33,429 nucleotides of DNA. It comes from Methanobacteriota archaeon. GTDB taxonomy: Archaea; Thermoplasmatota; Thermoplasmata; RBG-16-68-12; JAFNFQ01. Shown here piece after piece: positions 23,722 through 31,581 of the stretch (positions within the stretch are counted from its first letter, which is position 1; the number at the start of each line of letters is the position of its first letter). The position numbers were made by a program, and so were the translations under genes. The stretch spans positions 1-33,429 of the forward strand of contig JAFNFQ010000023.1 in NCBI GenBank assembly GCA_017885655.1, in the 5' to 3' direction. The notes below the pieces were generated by a model. That model was given only the letters and a program-made list of their open reading frames with translations, had not been told where the DNA came from and searched no databases.

Positions 23722-24511
23722 GCATCTCCGTGTGCTTCTTGCAGAACCTGTCTCCGTGCAATTGCGCTTCTATCAGCTCCGATTGCCAGTGTGCGTCGAA
23801 CAGCCTGCACTTGCGATTCCCGCAGAACGGCTCCCCGGCAATCGAATGGACCATGCATTGCAGTGCATAACCCTTGAGCACTTCCGTCATCCTCGGGTCA
23901 TCGTAGTCGATGAACTGACCTGAGAATCGCTCCTTGAGCAGTTCGAAGGGCACGGCATCTCCCGCCTGCATGAATCGTTGCTTCATGACGTAGTATTCCC
24001 TGGGCTTGGCGGGGGCTTCGACGGCGCCCGAGGTCGAGATGATCGATGGATACCCGCACAGGTTCACATGCGCGTGGTACCTTCCGTCCCTTTCGAACGT
24101 CCCGATCATCCTGCTGGTGAAGACGATGTGCTGCACCCTTGAGGTTCTCATCTTTCGAGGCAGCAGCTCCCGGAGAAGTTTCTCGAGTCGCAGGCCGTCG
24201 TAGAGCACACCGGGCACCTTCTTGGCCGGGCCCTCGAGGAAGCGCAGTTCGAATGCGATCTCTCCATACGCCGCCTCCTCTATTTCGAATGGCTTGTCCA
24301 CGTTCCTCACTCTGGCTTCAGCGATTCTCTCAGCGATGCGTCGCAGGTCTCCTCGGCCATATTCTTTGAGGAAATCCTGCTTCGTCTCAGTCGGGATGCC
24401 GAGGGTTTCTTGCAGATATGCGGCGATCTCGCCGACATCAAGGCGCGGCGTGCTCTCATCCCTGTAGAGCACCAGCCTGCCGGGGATGTTCCACAAGTGA
24501 GACACTGTCAA
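23690..24511 (-). CDS. Archaeal conserved protein, DUF6775-like putative metallopeptidase family
   Basis: A 273-residue cytoplasmic protein. I recognise the conserved archaeal block HVNLCGYPSIISTSGAVEAP followed by AKPREYY, and the C-terminal cysteine cluster FCGNRKCRLFDAHWQSELIE with FCKKH, giving potential metal ligands Cys230, Cys235, Cys257 and His260. This pattern fits the family called DUF6775, described as a putative metallopeptidase and reminiscent of archaemetzincin C-termini. No HExxH motif is visible, so enzymatic activity is unproven. The start is probably TTG 24511 or GTG 24505; a TATA-like GCTTATCTA on the minus strand lies about 30-40 nt upstream. Its 3' end overlaps thrC by 32 nt. 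Confidence 0.7.
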   Translation of the reverse strand: MTVSHLWNIPGRLVLYRDESTPRLDVGEIAAYLQETLGIPTETKQDFLKEYGRGDLRRIAERIAEARVRNVDKPFEIEEAAYGEIAFELRFLEGPAKKVPGVLYDGLRLEKLLRELLPRKMRTSRVQHIVFTSRMIGTFERDGRYHAHVNLCGYPSIISTSGAVEAPAKPREYYVMKQRFMQAGDAVPFELLKERFSGQFIDYDDPRMTEVLKGYALQCMVHSIAGEPFCGNRKCRLFDAHWQSELIEAQLHGDRFCKKHTEMLTAMKRAAGS

Positions 24512-24603
24512 TTCGACTCCATTGCGGCAATCGCCGAATGCGTAGATAAGCGCTGGCTCCGCTTACGGGTGCGGTGACTGGACGGGGTGCCGAGCATCAC
24601 TCG

Positions 24604-25386
24604 CTACTTGCCGATTTCCTTGAGCGCCGCCTCTGCGGCCCTCTTCCCGCTCAGGAGCATCGCGCCGAATGTCGGGCCCATGCGCGGCAGTCCGTAGGTG
24701 GCTGAGACCGCCATCCCCGCCACGATGACGCCGGGGTAGGCGACGCCGGTATGCTCGACGACCGCGTCCTCCGACTTCTCGACCCACATGCCGCCCTCGC
24801 CGATTATCTTCGCGAGTCCGCGCTTCTTCAGGGACTGCATGACCTCTGCCTGGTGTCCGGTCGCGTCGATCACGACCTTGCACTCGAGGGCTATCGGGTC
24901 CACGCAGGTGATCTCGCGAGGCAGGGTGTGGACGGGCGTCCAGTTGATGACGACGCCGCCGACCCTGTTCTTCTCGCGGATGACGACGTCCTCGAATGAG
25001 GTCATGTTCTGTATCTTCGCGCCGGCGTCACAGGCAGCAGCGATCAGCTTGCTGCAGGCGTGGGGACCCGGAGTAACGAAGAGGTTCTTCGAGAACTCTT
25101 TGTAGGGGCAGCCGATCTCGTCGAGGACCTTCTGGGCGGGCGCCCTGACCGTGATGGTGTTCATCAGGAAGCCGCCGATCCAAAAGCCGCCACCGAGGTA
25201 GTTGTTCCTCTCCATGACGACGACCTTGACTTTCTTCCTCGCGAGGTCGCGCGCGGCCATGAGCCCGCTCGGCCCGCCGCCGATTATGATGACCTCGGTC
25301 TCAGCGTACTCCTCAAAGTCACGTGTGAATCCGGCCAGGATTGCCCTGGTTACGTCCGCCTCGCCGGCCTTCTGGAATATGGGCAT
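24604..25386 (-). CDS. thi4: Thiamine thiazole synthase Thi4 (ADP-thiazole synthase), with Cys at the sulfur-donor position
   Basis: Makes the ADP-thiazole precursor of thiamine from NAD, glycine and a sulfur source. A 260-residue protein with the Rossmann motif [15 protein letters not shown] (about 33-47), [12 protein letters not shown], and the glycine-rich C-terminus [20 protein letters not shown]. The segment [20 protein letters not shown] puts Cys161 directly before V-D-P, where yeast Thi4 has its sacrificial Cys205 (SCMDP) and Methanocaldococcus-type sulfide-using enzymes have His. This predicts a Cys-type, possibly suicide, enzyme rather than the sulfide-dependent archaeal one. The ATG 25386 start lies about 34 nt from a TATA-like CAAATATCAAC (minus strand, 25415-25425). 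No TPP riboswitch fits in the short leader. Confidence 0.92.
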   Translation of the reverse strand: MPIFQKAGEADVTRAILAGFTRDFEEYAETEVIIIGGGPSGLMAARDLARKKVKVVVMERNNYLGGGFWIGGFLMNTITVRAPAQKVLDEIGCPYKEFSKNLFVTPGPHACSKLIAAACDAGAKIQNMTSFEDVVIREKNRVGGVVINWTPVHTLPREITCVDPIALECKVVIDATGHQAEVMQSLKKRGLAKIIGEGGMWVEKSEDAVVEHTGVAYPGVIVAGMAVSATYGLPRMGPTFGAMLLSGKRAAEAALKEIGK

Positions 25387-25414
25387 TATCGCACCTTTGC
25401 TGTCCTAAGTGGAG

Positions 25415-25425
25415 TTGATATTTGA
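25415..25425 (-). promoter_or_regulatory. TATA-like promoter of thi4
   Basis: Minus-strand CAAATATCAAC, about 34 nt upstream of the ATG. The predicted 5' leader is under 10 nt, too short for a riboswitch. Confidence 0.45.
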
Positions 25426-25520
25426 CTCTTGGCATTTGGACTGTCAATCGATGGGCGGTGTTGCAGAAACCGTCATCAGCCCGCAGAGTGGAACCGGGAG
25501 GGTTGCCTACGTCAGAATCA

Positions 25521-25527
25521 ATATATA
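25521..25527 (+). promoter_or_regulatory. TATA box of the amino acid ABC transporter operon
   Basis: ATATATA is centred 26 nt before ATG 25550, predicting a leaderless transcript for the first gene of the operon. Confidence 0.6.
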
Positions 25528-25549
25528 GAAACTGGAAGATGTTGCCGCC

Positions 25550-26431
25550 ATGGCCGAAGGACAAGTTCTGCCTCCGCAAGCGATCAGGTCGGGGGCGAAG
25601 GGTTCGACTGTGGCGGTGTTGGTGGTCGTATTCTTGGTGATCGGTTTCGTCGCCGGTGGGTACATCGGTGCCCCCTTATTCGGGTGGGAGAAACCCGGGA
25701 CAACGCAGGAGAAGACAACCGTGGTCGTGGGCACGAATACCCCGTTCCCTCCGATGGAGTTCCGTGATCCGACGAGCGGGGCGCTGGTGGGTCTTGACAT
25801 TGACTTGATGAATGAGATCGGCACGCGCAGCAATTGGACGGTAATCTGGCGGGATTTCCAGGACTGGGACGCGCTTCTCGCTGCCATCAAGTTCAGAGGA
25901 GTGGACATCGGTGCATCCTCGATTACGATGTCAGGAACTGTCGGCGCTGATAGGAACGCCTCGTTCGACTTCTCCAACCCATATTATGAATCTGATCAAG
26001 CGATACTTGTGAAAGTAGGGTCGGCCGCCGTCGACTGTGCCGTCACTGAATGCACGGTGGACGAGCTTGCAAACCACACGGTCGCGGTGCAGACTCTGAC
26101 GACGAGCTACTGGTGGATCCTGGGCAACCTCGTAGACACGGGAAAGACTCCCGCAAGCATGGTTTCGGACTTCGGGGACCTCAACTCTGTCATTCAAGAA
26201 CTCGTCAACGGCAATGTCGAATGGGTCCTGGTCGACAAGCCCATCGCCGAGAACCTTGTCGCGGGGAATGCCCAGCTGAGGATCGAGGGCACCATCGAGA
26301 CCAACGAGCTGTACGGATTTGCGACTGCGGACGGAGACCCGAACCATTTGATCCCCAAGATCAACATAGCGCTGGCCGCGATGAAGGCCGATGGCAAGTA
26401 CGCGGAAATCATGCAAAAGTGGCTGGGCTGA
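25550..26431 (+). CDS. Polar amino acid ABC transporter, membrane-tethered substrate-binding protein
   Basis: A 293-residue extracytoplasmic solute-binding protein of family 3 (polar amino acids). A single N-terminal helix (STVAVLVVVFLVIGFVAGGY, about 19-38) anchors it; no lipobox is seen, which fits an archaeal uncleaved anchor. Mature-domain landmarks: VVVGTNTPFPPMEFRDPTSG, VGLDIDLMNEIG, DWDALLAAIKFRGVDIGAS, FDFSNPYYESDQAILV and YAEIMQKWLG, all standard for the GlnH/HisJ group. The loop AAVDCAVTECTVDEL carries a Cys pair that may form a disulfide. The ligand cannot be named from sequence. It is the first gene of a four-gene operon. Confidence 0.9.
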   Translation: MAEGQVLPPQAIRSGAKGSTVAVLVVVFLVIGFVAGGYIGAPLFGWEKPGTTQEKTTVVVGTNTPFPPMEFRDPTSGALVGLDIDLMNEIGTRSNWTVIWRDFQDWDALLAAIKFRGVDIGASSITMSGTVGADRNASFDFSNPYYESDQAILVKVGSAAVDCAVTECTVDELANHTVAVQTLTTSYWWILGNLVDTGKTPASMVSDFGDLNSVIQELVNGNVEWVLVDKPIAENLVAGNAQLRIEGTIETNELYGFATADGDPNHLIPKINIALAAMKADGKYAEIMQKWLG

Positions 26432-26477
26432 AATCACGTCAACTCCACAGGGAAGAGACGCAGGCCGGTACCGCCGG

Positions 26478-27341
26478 ATGCGGATGGGCATGGATGCCCG
26501 ACGGAATCGCGCAGCTTCCGGAAGGAAGGCGAGGATTCCCCGCTGGATTTCGGCCCATCCGCGATCGTCGCGGGCAATCTTCGCCATCTCAACCATCTTG
26601 ATCCTTTTTGGCATCCTCGGTGTCGCTCGAGTGACGGGCAGCATCGACCCGCGATTGTGGAATTTACTTGAGCTGCCTCTGGTGGAGGGCACCAAGAATA
26701 CGATGATATTCTCAATCACCATCATACCGCTCGGCCTCTTGATGGGATTCGCGGTCGGGTGGGCGCGGTTCTCCCGTCATCCCTATCTCTCATGGCCTGC
26801 GACGGTGTATGTGGACTTCGTTCGCGGTGTCCCTCCGCTGATAATGGTCATGTTTGCATTCTTCTGGCTGCCGACGCTGTTCAAAGGTGAGACGTTCCAA
26901 CTGGGCTTGGCCTTCGCTGTATTCGCGCTTGCGGTGCACACCAGCGCCTATCAGGCAGAGATATTCAGGGCCGGATTCCAATCCATATCGCGAGGTCAGA
27001 TCGAGGCTGGAGAGGCGATGGGACTGACCTATCTGCAGATCATGAGAAACATCATACTCCCCCAGACATTCCGCGTGACATTGCCGGCGCTCGGCAACGA
27101 ATTCGCTCTGATCATCAAGGACTCGTCGCTGCTCGCGGCTGTCGGGGCCGCTGAACTGGTGTATTGGGGCCGGAATTCCGCGCAGTTCGCGCTCACCAAC
27201 TATGGAATCATCGAGTGGGTGATGATCACGTGGGTCATCATCGCGCTCGTGTACTTCGTGATAACATATCTTGTGACGCAGACAGTCGCGGCGGTCGAAC
27301 ACTCGTTCCGCGTACCCGGTCTCGGGAGCGTGGCTTTCTGA
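26478..27341 (+). CDS. Polar amino acid ABC transporter permease (first)
   Basis: A 287-residue inner-membrane permease of the HisM/GlnP group. After a basic N-terminal stretch ([15 protein letters not shown]) there are about five transmembrane helices starting near residue 33. [16 protein letters not shown] is the typical family phrase. [21 protein letters not shown], continuing [20 protein letters not shown], contains the EAA loop that contacts the ATPase. The frame stays open back to 26391 inside the previous gene; clustered ATGs at 26478, 26484 and 26490 are the likely starts, and the exact one is uncertain. It overlaps the ATPase start by three bases. Confidence 0.88.
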   Translation: MRMGMDARRNRAASGRKARIPRWISAHPRSSRAIFAISTILILFGILGVARVTGSIDPRLWNLLELPLVEGTKNTMIFSITIIPLGLLMGFAVGWARFSRHPYLSWPATVYVDFVRGVPPLIMVMFAFFWLPTLFKGETFQLGLAFAVFALAVHTSAYQAEIFRAGFQSISRGQIEAGEAMGLTYLQIMRNIILPQTFRVTLPALGNEFALIIKDSSLLAAVGAAELVYWGRNSAQFALTNYGIIEWVMITWVIIALVYFVITYLVTQTVAAVEHSFRVPGLGSVAF

Positions 27342-28063
27342 TCCGCGTCGAGGGGGTTCACAAGTGGTTCGGCAATCTGCACGTCCTGAAAGGTGTCAGT
27401 CTTTCCGTGGCCAAGGGAGATGTACTGGTCGTGGCGGGCCCTAGCGGGTCCGGCAAGAGCACCCTTCTGCGGTGCATCAATCTTCTCATCAGCCCCGACT
27501 CCGGGGACATATATCTCGACGGTGTGAAGGTCAACGCTCCGAACATCCGCCCAGAATGGGTGCGTCAGCAAGTCGGGATGGTGTTCCAGCAGTTCAACCT
27601 CTTTGCCCATCTGACCGCGCTGAACAATGTCACACTTGGCCTGCGCCGGGCCCTGAAGATGTCCCGACCGGAAGCGGAGAAAAAGGGAAGGGAACTGCTG
27701 ACGCGGGTGGGGCTGGGCCACAAGGCTGACGCATACCCTGCAGAGCTGTCTGGTGGCCAGCAACAGCGCGTGGCAATCGCGCGCGCGGTCGCCATGGATC
27801 CGAAAGTCGTCCTGTTCGACGAGCCCACCAGCGCCTTGGATCCAGAATTCATCAAGGAGGTGCTTGACACAATCACGCAGCTAGCTCGCGACGGCATGAC
27901 GATGATAGTCGTCAGCCACGAGATGTCTTTCGCGAGGAACGTCGCCAGCCGAGTCGTCTTCATGGACGATGGTGTGGTCCTGGAAGAGGGGACGCCGGAG
28001 CAGGTCCTCGTCCATCCCACCCATGAACGGACGAAAACCTTCGTGGACAAGATACTGGAGTGA
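27338..28063 (+). CDS. Polar amino acid ABC transporter ATP-binding protein, apparent CTG start
   Basis: A 241-residue ATPase of the GlnQ/HisP group, energising uptake with the two flanking permeases. Walker [10 protein letters not shown] (34-42), Q-loop [20 protein letters not shown], signature LSGGQQQR (from 137), Walker [13 protein letters not shown] (Asp161, Glu162) and the H-loop VSHEM are all intact. Family members begin with 'MI.v..v.K.FG', and here the matching residues are [12 protein letters not shown]. No ATG or GTG lies nearby in frame; the nearest upstream is GTG about 130 nt earlier inside the permease. The start is therefore probably CTG 27338, overlapping the permease stop as CTGA, with GGGAG (27324-27328) nine bases upstream as ribosome binding site. 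Confidence 0.88.
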   Translation: MIRVEGVHKWFGNLHVLKGVSLSVAKGDVLVVAGPSGSGKSTLLRCINLLISPDSGDIYLDGVKVNAPNIRPEWVRQQVGMVFQQFNLFAHLTALNNVTLGLRRALKMSRPEAEKKGRELLTRVGLGHKADAYPAELSGGQQQRVAIARAVAMDPKVVLFDEPTSALDPEFIKEVLDTITQLARDGMTMIVVSHEMSFARNVASRVVFMDDGVVLEEGTPEQVLVHPTHERTKTFVDKILE

Positions 28064-28066
28064 GCC

Positions 28067-28978
28067 ATGGGAACCGAGGCCCGACCCCGACAGAGTCGTT
28101 TCTACCAGATATGGGAGAAGGTGGCAGCCGTGGCGATAATCATCCTTGCCGCTGGCGGGTTCCTATTCCTCCTGAACTACACGAGCCCGATAAAGTGGGA
28201 CTACATCATCGAGAAGTTCCCCAGCTTCTTGTCGCCAGCCGCTCTCACCCTAATGATCACGGTAGGTTCATACGGCGTCGGCATGGCGATCGGTTTCTCC
28301 CTGGGCATGCTGCGCACGGCGAAGTTCCGGCCCGTCCGCATTCTGGCCACCGGCTGGGTCGAGGCGATACGCGGGACGCCTTTGTTTGTGCAGATACTCC
28401 TCCTATTCGCCTTGTTCAGCTACTACAATCCGGGCGACCTCGCGCTCCCCACGCGTCTATTGGTCACAGGCTTCCTCGCGATGATGATCAACACGGGTGC
28501 ATACCAGGCAGAGATTTTCCGTGCGGGTCTGCAATCCGTCGCCGCAGGACAGGTCGAGGCTGCACGGGCGGTCGGCCTGGGATACTGGGGAACAATGCGC
28601 AGTGTCGTGTTCCCACAGGCGTTCCGGGTTGTGATTCCGCCTCTGACCAACGAATTCATCCTGATGCTCAAGGCCTCGGCTCTTCTGTCCATGATCAACG
28701 TCAAGGAGCTGACCTACTTTGCCAAGATCGAAACGTTCACCGGCAACCTGGTGGAAGTCTACATGATTGTCACGGTCCTTTACCTCATAATGACAGTCCC
28801 CCTCGCCAAAATCATCGCGCATCTGGAGCGGCGGTACAGGATTCCGGGGCTGGGGATGCAGCAGGAGACACGCGCCCGCCAGACGAGGAGTTCTCAGTCA
28901 GTCACTGTCCGAATCGCCGGCCTTGACCTATCGCAAGTTCGGCGCGGCTTGCCTGGCCGGGAACGCACATTCATCTGA
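28067..28978 (+). CDS. Polar amino acid ABC transporter permease (second)
   Basis: A 303-residue membrane permease, HisQ/GlnP group. Helices start at about residue 19 (AVAIIILAAGGFLFLLNY). WVEAIRGTPLFVQILLLFAL is the family phrase, and [20 protein letters not shown], continuing ARAVGLGYWGTMRSVVFPQAF, holds the EAA loop. It is clearly paralogous to the first permease, with which it probably forms a heterodimer over a shared ATPase dimer. A hydrophilic C-terminal tail of about 40 residues (from about 263) extends past the usual end RRYRIPGLG. It starts 3 bp after the ATPase stop, which indicates tight operon coupling. Confidence 0.88.
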   Translation: MGTEARPRQSRFYQIWEKVAAVAIIILAAGGFLFLLNYTSPIKWDYIIEKFPSFLSPAALTLMITVGSYGVGMAIGFSLGMLRTAKFRPVRILATGWVEAIRGTPLFVQILLLFALFSYYNPGDLALPTRLLVTGFLAMMINTGAYQAEIFRAGLQSVAAGQVEAARAVGLGYWGTMRSVVFPQAFRVVIPPLTNEFILMLKASALLSMINVKELTYFAKIETFTGNLVEVYMIVTVLYLIMTVPLAKIIAHLERRYRIPGLGMQQETRARQTRSSQSVTVRIAGLDLSQVRRGLPGRERTFI

Positions 28979-29010
28979 GGGAATTCGGCTGTCACGCCAA
29001 GGAGGGAAGA

Positions 29011-29018
29011 GTTAATAC
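29011..29018 (+). promoter_or_regulatory. TATA-like promoter of the acyl-CoA dehydrogenase gene
   Basis: GTTAATAC about 38 nt before ATG 29052, following a purine-rich stretch (GGAGGGAAGA) that could be the BRE. Confidence 0.45.
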
Positions 29019-29051
29019 TCATCCTCGCTTTCGCTCCGCGGGGCTAGGATC

Positions 29052-30197
29052 ATGGAGTTCGAATACAACGAGACCCATCAGATGATCAAGAAGTCTGTCA
29101 GGGAGTTTGCCGAGAAGGAACTTGCGCCTGAGAGCGCGCACTACGACGAGGTCCAGGAGACGCCTGTGCACTGGATGAAGAAGATGGCGGAGATGGGCCT
29201 CACGGGCATGGCAATCCCGACGGAGCTTGGCGGGGCGGGCCTCGACTACATCTCCTACTCGATCGCGATCGAGGAGATATCGCGCATAGACGCCTCGGCG
29301 GGCGTCATGCTAGGAGTGAACAACGGCCTGGCCTGCGAGCCGCTCTACAAATGGGGGACCGAGGAGCAGAAGAAGAGGTACCTGACAAAGGTGGCGAGCG
29401 GGGAGTGGGTCGGGGCGTACGCATTGACCGAGCCGGGCGCGGGCTCCGATGCCGCCGCCCTCACATCGACCGCCGAGCTCAAGGGCGGGGAATGGCACCT
29501 CAACGGCTCCAAGATCTTCGTGACGAACGGCTACATGGCGAAGCTCCTCATCACCTACGCGCGGACTGATCCGGGCACGGGGCCGAAGGGGATTTCCGCT
29601 TTCATCGTCCCAGATTCATCTCCAGGGTACCAGCGCGTCAAGAAGGAGAACAAGCTGGGCATCAGGGCCTCAGACACCGAGCTCATCGCCTTCGATGACT
29701 GCAGAATCCCTGAGGACCACCTGCTCGGCACGAGGGGCGAGGGTTTCAAGATCGCGATGGCGACGCTGGATGTTGGCAGAATCGGAATCGCATCGCAAGC
29801 ACTCGGCATCGCTCAGGCCGCCATGGAAGCCGCCATCAAGTACTCCAAGGAAAGGAAGGCCTTTGGCGGGCCGATAAGCAACCTGCAGGCCATCCAATTC
29901 AAGCTGGCCGACATGGCCACCCAGATAGATGCAGCCAGGCTGCTCACTCATCGGGCCTGTTGGATGAAGGACCAGGGGATCAAGCACACGACGGAGTCGA
30001 GCATGGCGAAGCTGTTCGCCTCGGAGGCGTGCAAGCGCATAGTCGACCAGGCGCTGCAGATACACGGCGGGTACGGGTTCGTCAAGGACTATCCCGTCGA
30101 GAGGTACTTCAGGGACCAGAAGATCACGGAGCTCTACGAGGGGACGAGCGAGATACAGAGGCTTGTTATTGCAAGGAGCCTATTGCGGGGAAGCTAG
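29052..30197 (+). CDS. Acyl-CoA dehydrogenase (short/branched-chain type)
   Basis: A 381-residue FAD enzyme oxidising an acyl-CoA to the 2-enoyl-CoA, passing electrons to ETF. Blocks in order: ELAPESAHYDE; IPTELGGAGLDYISYSIAIE; the FAD/substrate segment YALTEPGAGSDAAAL (about 122-136); FVTNGYMAKLLITYART; DVGRIGIASQALGIAQAAME; ALQIHGGYGFVKDYPVERYF; and YEGTSEIQRLVIARSLL. Glu363, in YEGT, is the usual catalytic base of the short-chain and butyryl branch. Length and motifs are standard. The chain-length preference cannot be fixed. No ETF or thiolase genes are adjacent. A short relic of a related 3' end occurs at 30588-30632. Confidence 0.93.
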   Translation: MEFEYNETHQMIKKSVREFAEKELAPESAHYDEVQETPVHWMKKMAEMGLTGMAIPTELGGAGLDYISYSIAIEEISRIDASAGVMLGVNNGLACEPLYKWGTEEQKKRYLTKVASGEWVGAYALTEPGAGSDAAALTSTAELKGGEWHLNGSKIFVTNGYMAKLLITYARTDPGTGPKGISAFIVPDSSPGYQRVKKENKLGIRASDTELIAFDDCRIPEDHLLGTRGEGFKIAMATLDVGRIGIASQALGIAQAAMEAAIKYSKERKAFGGPISNLQAIQFKLADMATQIDAARLLTHRACWMKDQGIKHTTESSMAKLFASEACKRIVDQALQIHGGYGFVKDYPVERYFRDQKITELYEGTSEIQRLVIARSLLRGS

Positions 30198-30210
30198 GCG
30201 ATTGCGCGCG

Positions 30211-30468
30211 CTACTCGGCCCTCCTGTACCACTGGAGAGACCGTGTAACCAAGTACACCCCGAAGATAAGACCGATTATCAGCAATACTGCGATTGGGAC
30301 ACGGCTCCTCTCGAAGCTGGGTGATAGCGGCGTTTGAATCCAAAGGACCAGCCATAGGAAGAACCCGACAGTTGCCGACAAACCTCCGATGAGAAACACC
30401 GCCGCCCATGCTCTCCACCTATCCAGTGCGGAAGCAGTCGCATCGGGCGTATCCTCCTTTCCCCTCAC
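30211..30468 (-). CDS. Small two-helix membrane protein
   Basis: An 85-residue protein from GTG 30468, with CGGAGG nine bases upstream on the minus strand. A hydrophilic N-terminus is followed by two hydrophobic segments (WAAVFLIGGLSATVGFFLWL and IAVLLIIGLIFGVYLV) and a short basic end (QWYRRAE). The fold resembles small hairpin membrane proteins. Function is unknown. It converges with the acyl-CoA dehydrogenase gene, 13 bp apart. A TATA-like AATATTAA (minus strand TTAATATT) lies at about 30514-30521. Confidence 0.65.
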   Translation of the reverse strand: MRGKEDTPDATASALDRWRAWAAVFLIGGLSATVGFFLWLVLWIQTPLSPSFERSRVPIAVLLIIGLIFGVYLVTRSLQWYRRAE

Positions 30469-30587
30469 TCGAGGTAATCCTCCGTAAGATTGTCGAGACC
30501 ATCATAGTTCTTGAATATTAATGGTTTCACCTCCAGGGAATCCCGAATGCGGACATCCTCACATTCGCAATGCATTCTGCGATTCGA

Positions 30588-30632
30588 CGAGATACAAAGG
30601 CTGATCACTGCGACGAGCCTGCTGAGGGAAGC
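30588..30632 (+). pseudogene. Relic of an acyl-CoA dehydrogenase 3' end
   Basis: This stretch resembles the 3' end of the intact gene (30149-30194) at about three quarters of positions with one gap. In frame it reads EIQRLITATSLLRE against EIQRLVIARSLLRG. Nothing before or after it matches, so only the last ~15 codons remain. Confidence 0.5.
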
Positions 30633-30707
30633 GTTTCAAGATTCCTCCGATGGAAGGGCACCGAGAGACAGCGGATCGCGTGGATGTGCCAGGGACCTTC
30701 TAGGGAG

Positions 30708-31165
30708 TGGGGCGTGCGCACGGAGTCCTTCGCGGTCTGGACGGACTCCTTCGCGGTCGAGAAGGAACCTTTCGCGGTCGAGAAGGAGCCTGGGAAGGCA
30801 GAATCGGCTTTCGCGGTCGAGAAAGACGTCTTCTCGAAGGTTCCCTGGTCATGGTTCAACGCGCACGGTGCCTTTCTCTGTCCGGAAGAAATGTTTCGCG
30901 GTTGAGAAGGATCTCTTCGCGGTGCGGAAGGAATCTTTCTCTGTAGAAACATTTCTTCCCGGTTGAGCGCGGACTCAGCCCGACAGAGATGAAATCCATG
31001 CGCATCGAGAGATTATTCTTCTCGGTTGAGAAACTGTCCTTCGCGGTCGAGACGACGCCCGCCGCGACATCGGCGGTGTCCGCGACATTCCGGCAGGATT
31101 CGGTTCGGGCTCATCTCCTGTGTGCTCGCGTCGCGACATGATCGGTGCGCGACGACCTCGCACCC
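30708..31165. repeat. Degenerate tandem array, 21-bp period, about 22 units (array 2)
   Basis: Clear unit starts (TTCGCGGTCGAGAAGGAACC and variants) fall at 30729, 30750, 30771, 30810, 30831, 30874, 30895, 30916, 30937, 31019, 31040, 31061 and 31082. Most steps are exactly 21 nt, with small slips near 30800 and 30956. Read in phase, the units give FAVEKEP, FAVEKDL, FAVRKES and FSVEKLS. A TGA at about 31139 and several slips break any long frame, so I do not call a gene. Unit consensus and phase match array 1 at 7009-7616 at 13 of 21 positions (comparing TCCTCGATCCGGGTGGACCC plus T with this unit). No spacers are seen, so it is not a CRISPR. Confidence 0.8.
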
Positions 31166-31473
31166 AGACATCTCTGGCGGTTGTGCAGGCTTGCCGCATC
31201 GATTTCCCGGCCGCCCTGGACGAAGTCGATTCGGGTCGCGAACCACGACATCCAAGTGTGAATCGATTAGAGACGGGTCTGCACTGGAAGAAATGACACC
31301 AATCTCTCAACCGATACCTCGGGTCCTGAGGTCAATGCAGGCGCTGGCCGTTCCCCGCCAACGACATCTCATGATCCAAAAACCGCCATGCCCTCGACGC
31401 CGAGTCCATGATGCACTCTCGCAGCCGCCGCATTCACCGCCCTCCCCTGCCAAAGGTCACGCCATCCTCTTGT
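31166..31473. other. Non-coding stretch between array 2 and the first 22-nt dyad
   Basis: No gene is supported on either strand. The plus-strand frame from 31026 has a composition unlike the genes here and crosses the array. No RNA signature is seen. Confidence 0.4.
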
Positions 31474-31495
31474 TATACCTACTTAGGTATAACAA
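31474..31495. repeat. 22-nt dyad motif, copy A
   Basis: TATACCTACTTAGG followed by TATAACAA. Extended to 31470-31495 it is a perfect inverted repeat: TTGTTATACCT, loop ACTT, AGGTATAACAA. It matches copy B at 21 of 22 positions. Confidence 0.7.
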
Positions 31496-31581
31496 TGGAA
31501 CTGGGATGCGGGCTCGCGACGAAGATGGTGCACGGCAGGCGATATCTTTACTTTTGGCGCGACTGAGACTCCGTTCAGGAT

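Noticed and set aside
25387-25414. TPP riboswitch upstream of thi4
   Set aside because: The leader is too short and lacks the conserved CUGAGA and ACCUG-type cores.
28060-28926. 288-residue plus-strand open frame
   Set aside because: Out-of-frame shadow of the second permease, which has clear family motifs.
30511-30966. Coding gene spanning the acyl-CoA dehydrogenase relic and array 2
   Set aside because: Ser/Arg-rich repeats come from the 21-bp units in a shifted frame. Phase slips and stops interrupt the heptad frame, and there is no family match.
31470-31495. Intrinsic terminator
   Set aside because: The hairpin is AT-rich, has no T tract on either side, and occurs in three copies not placed at gene ends.
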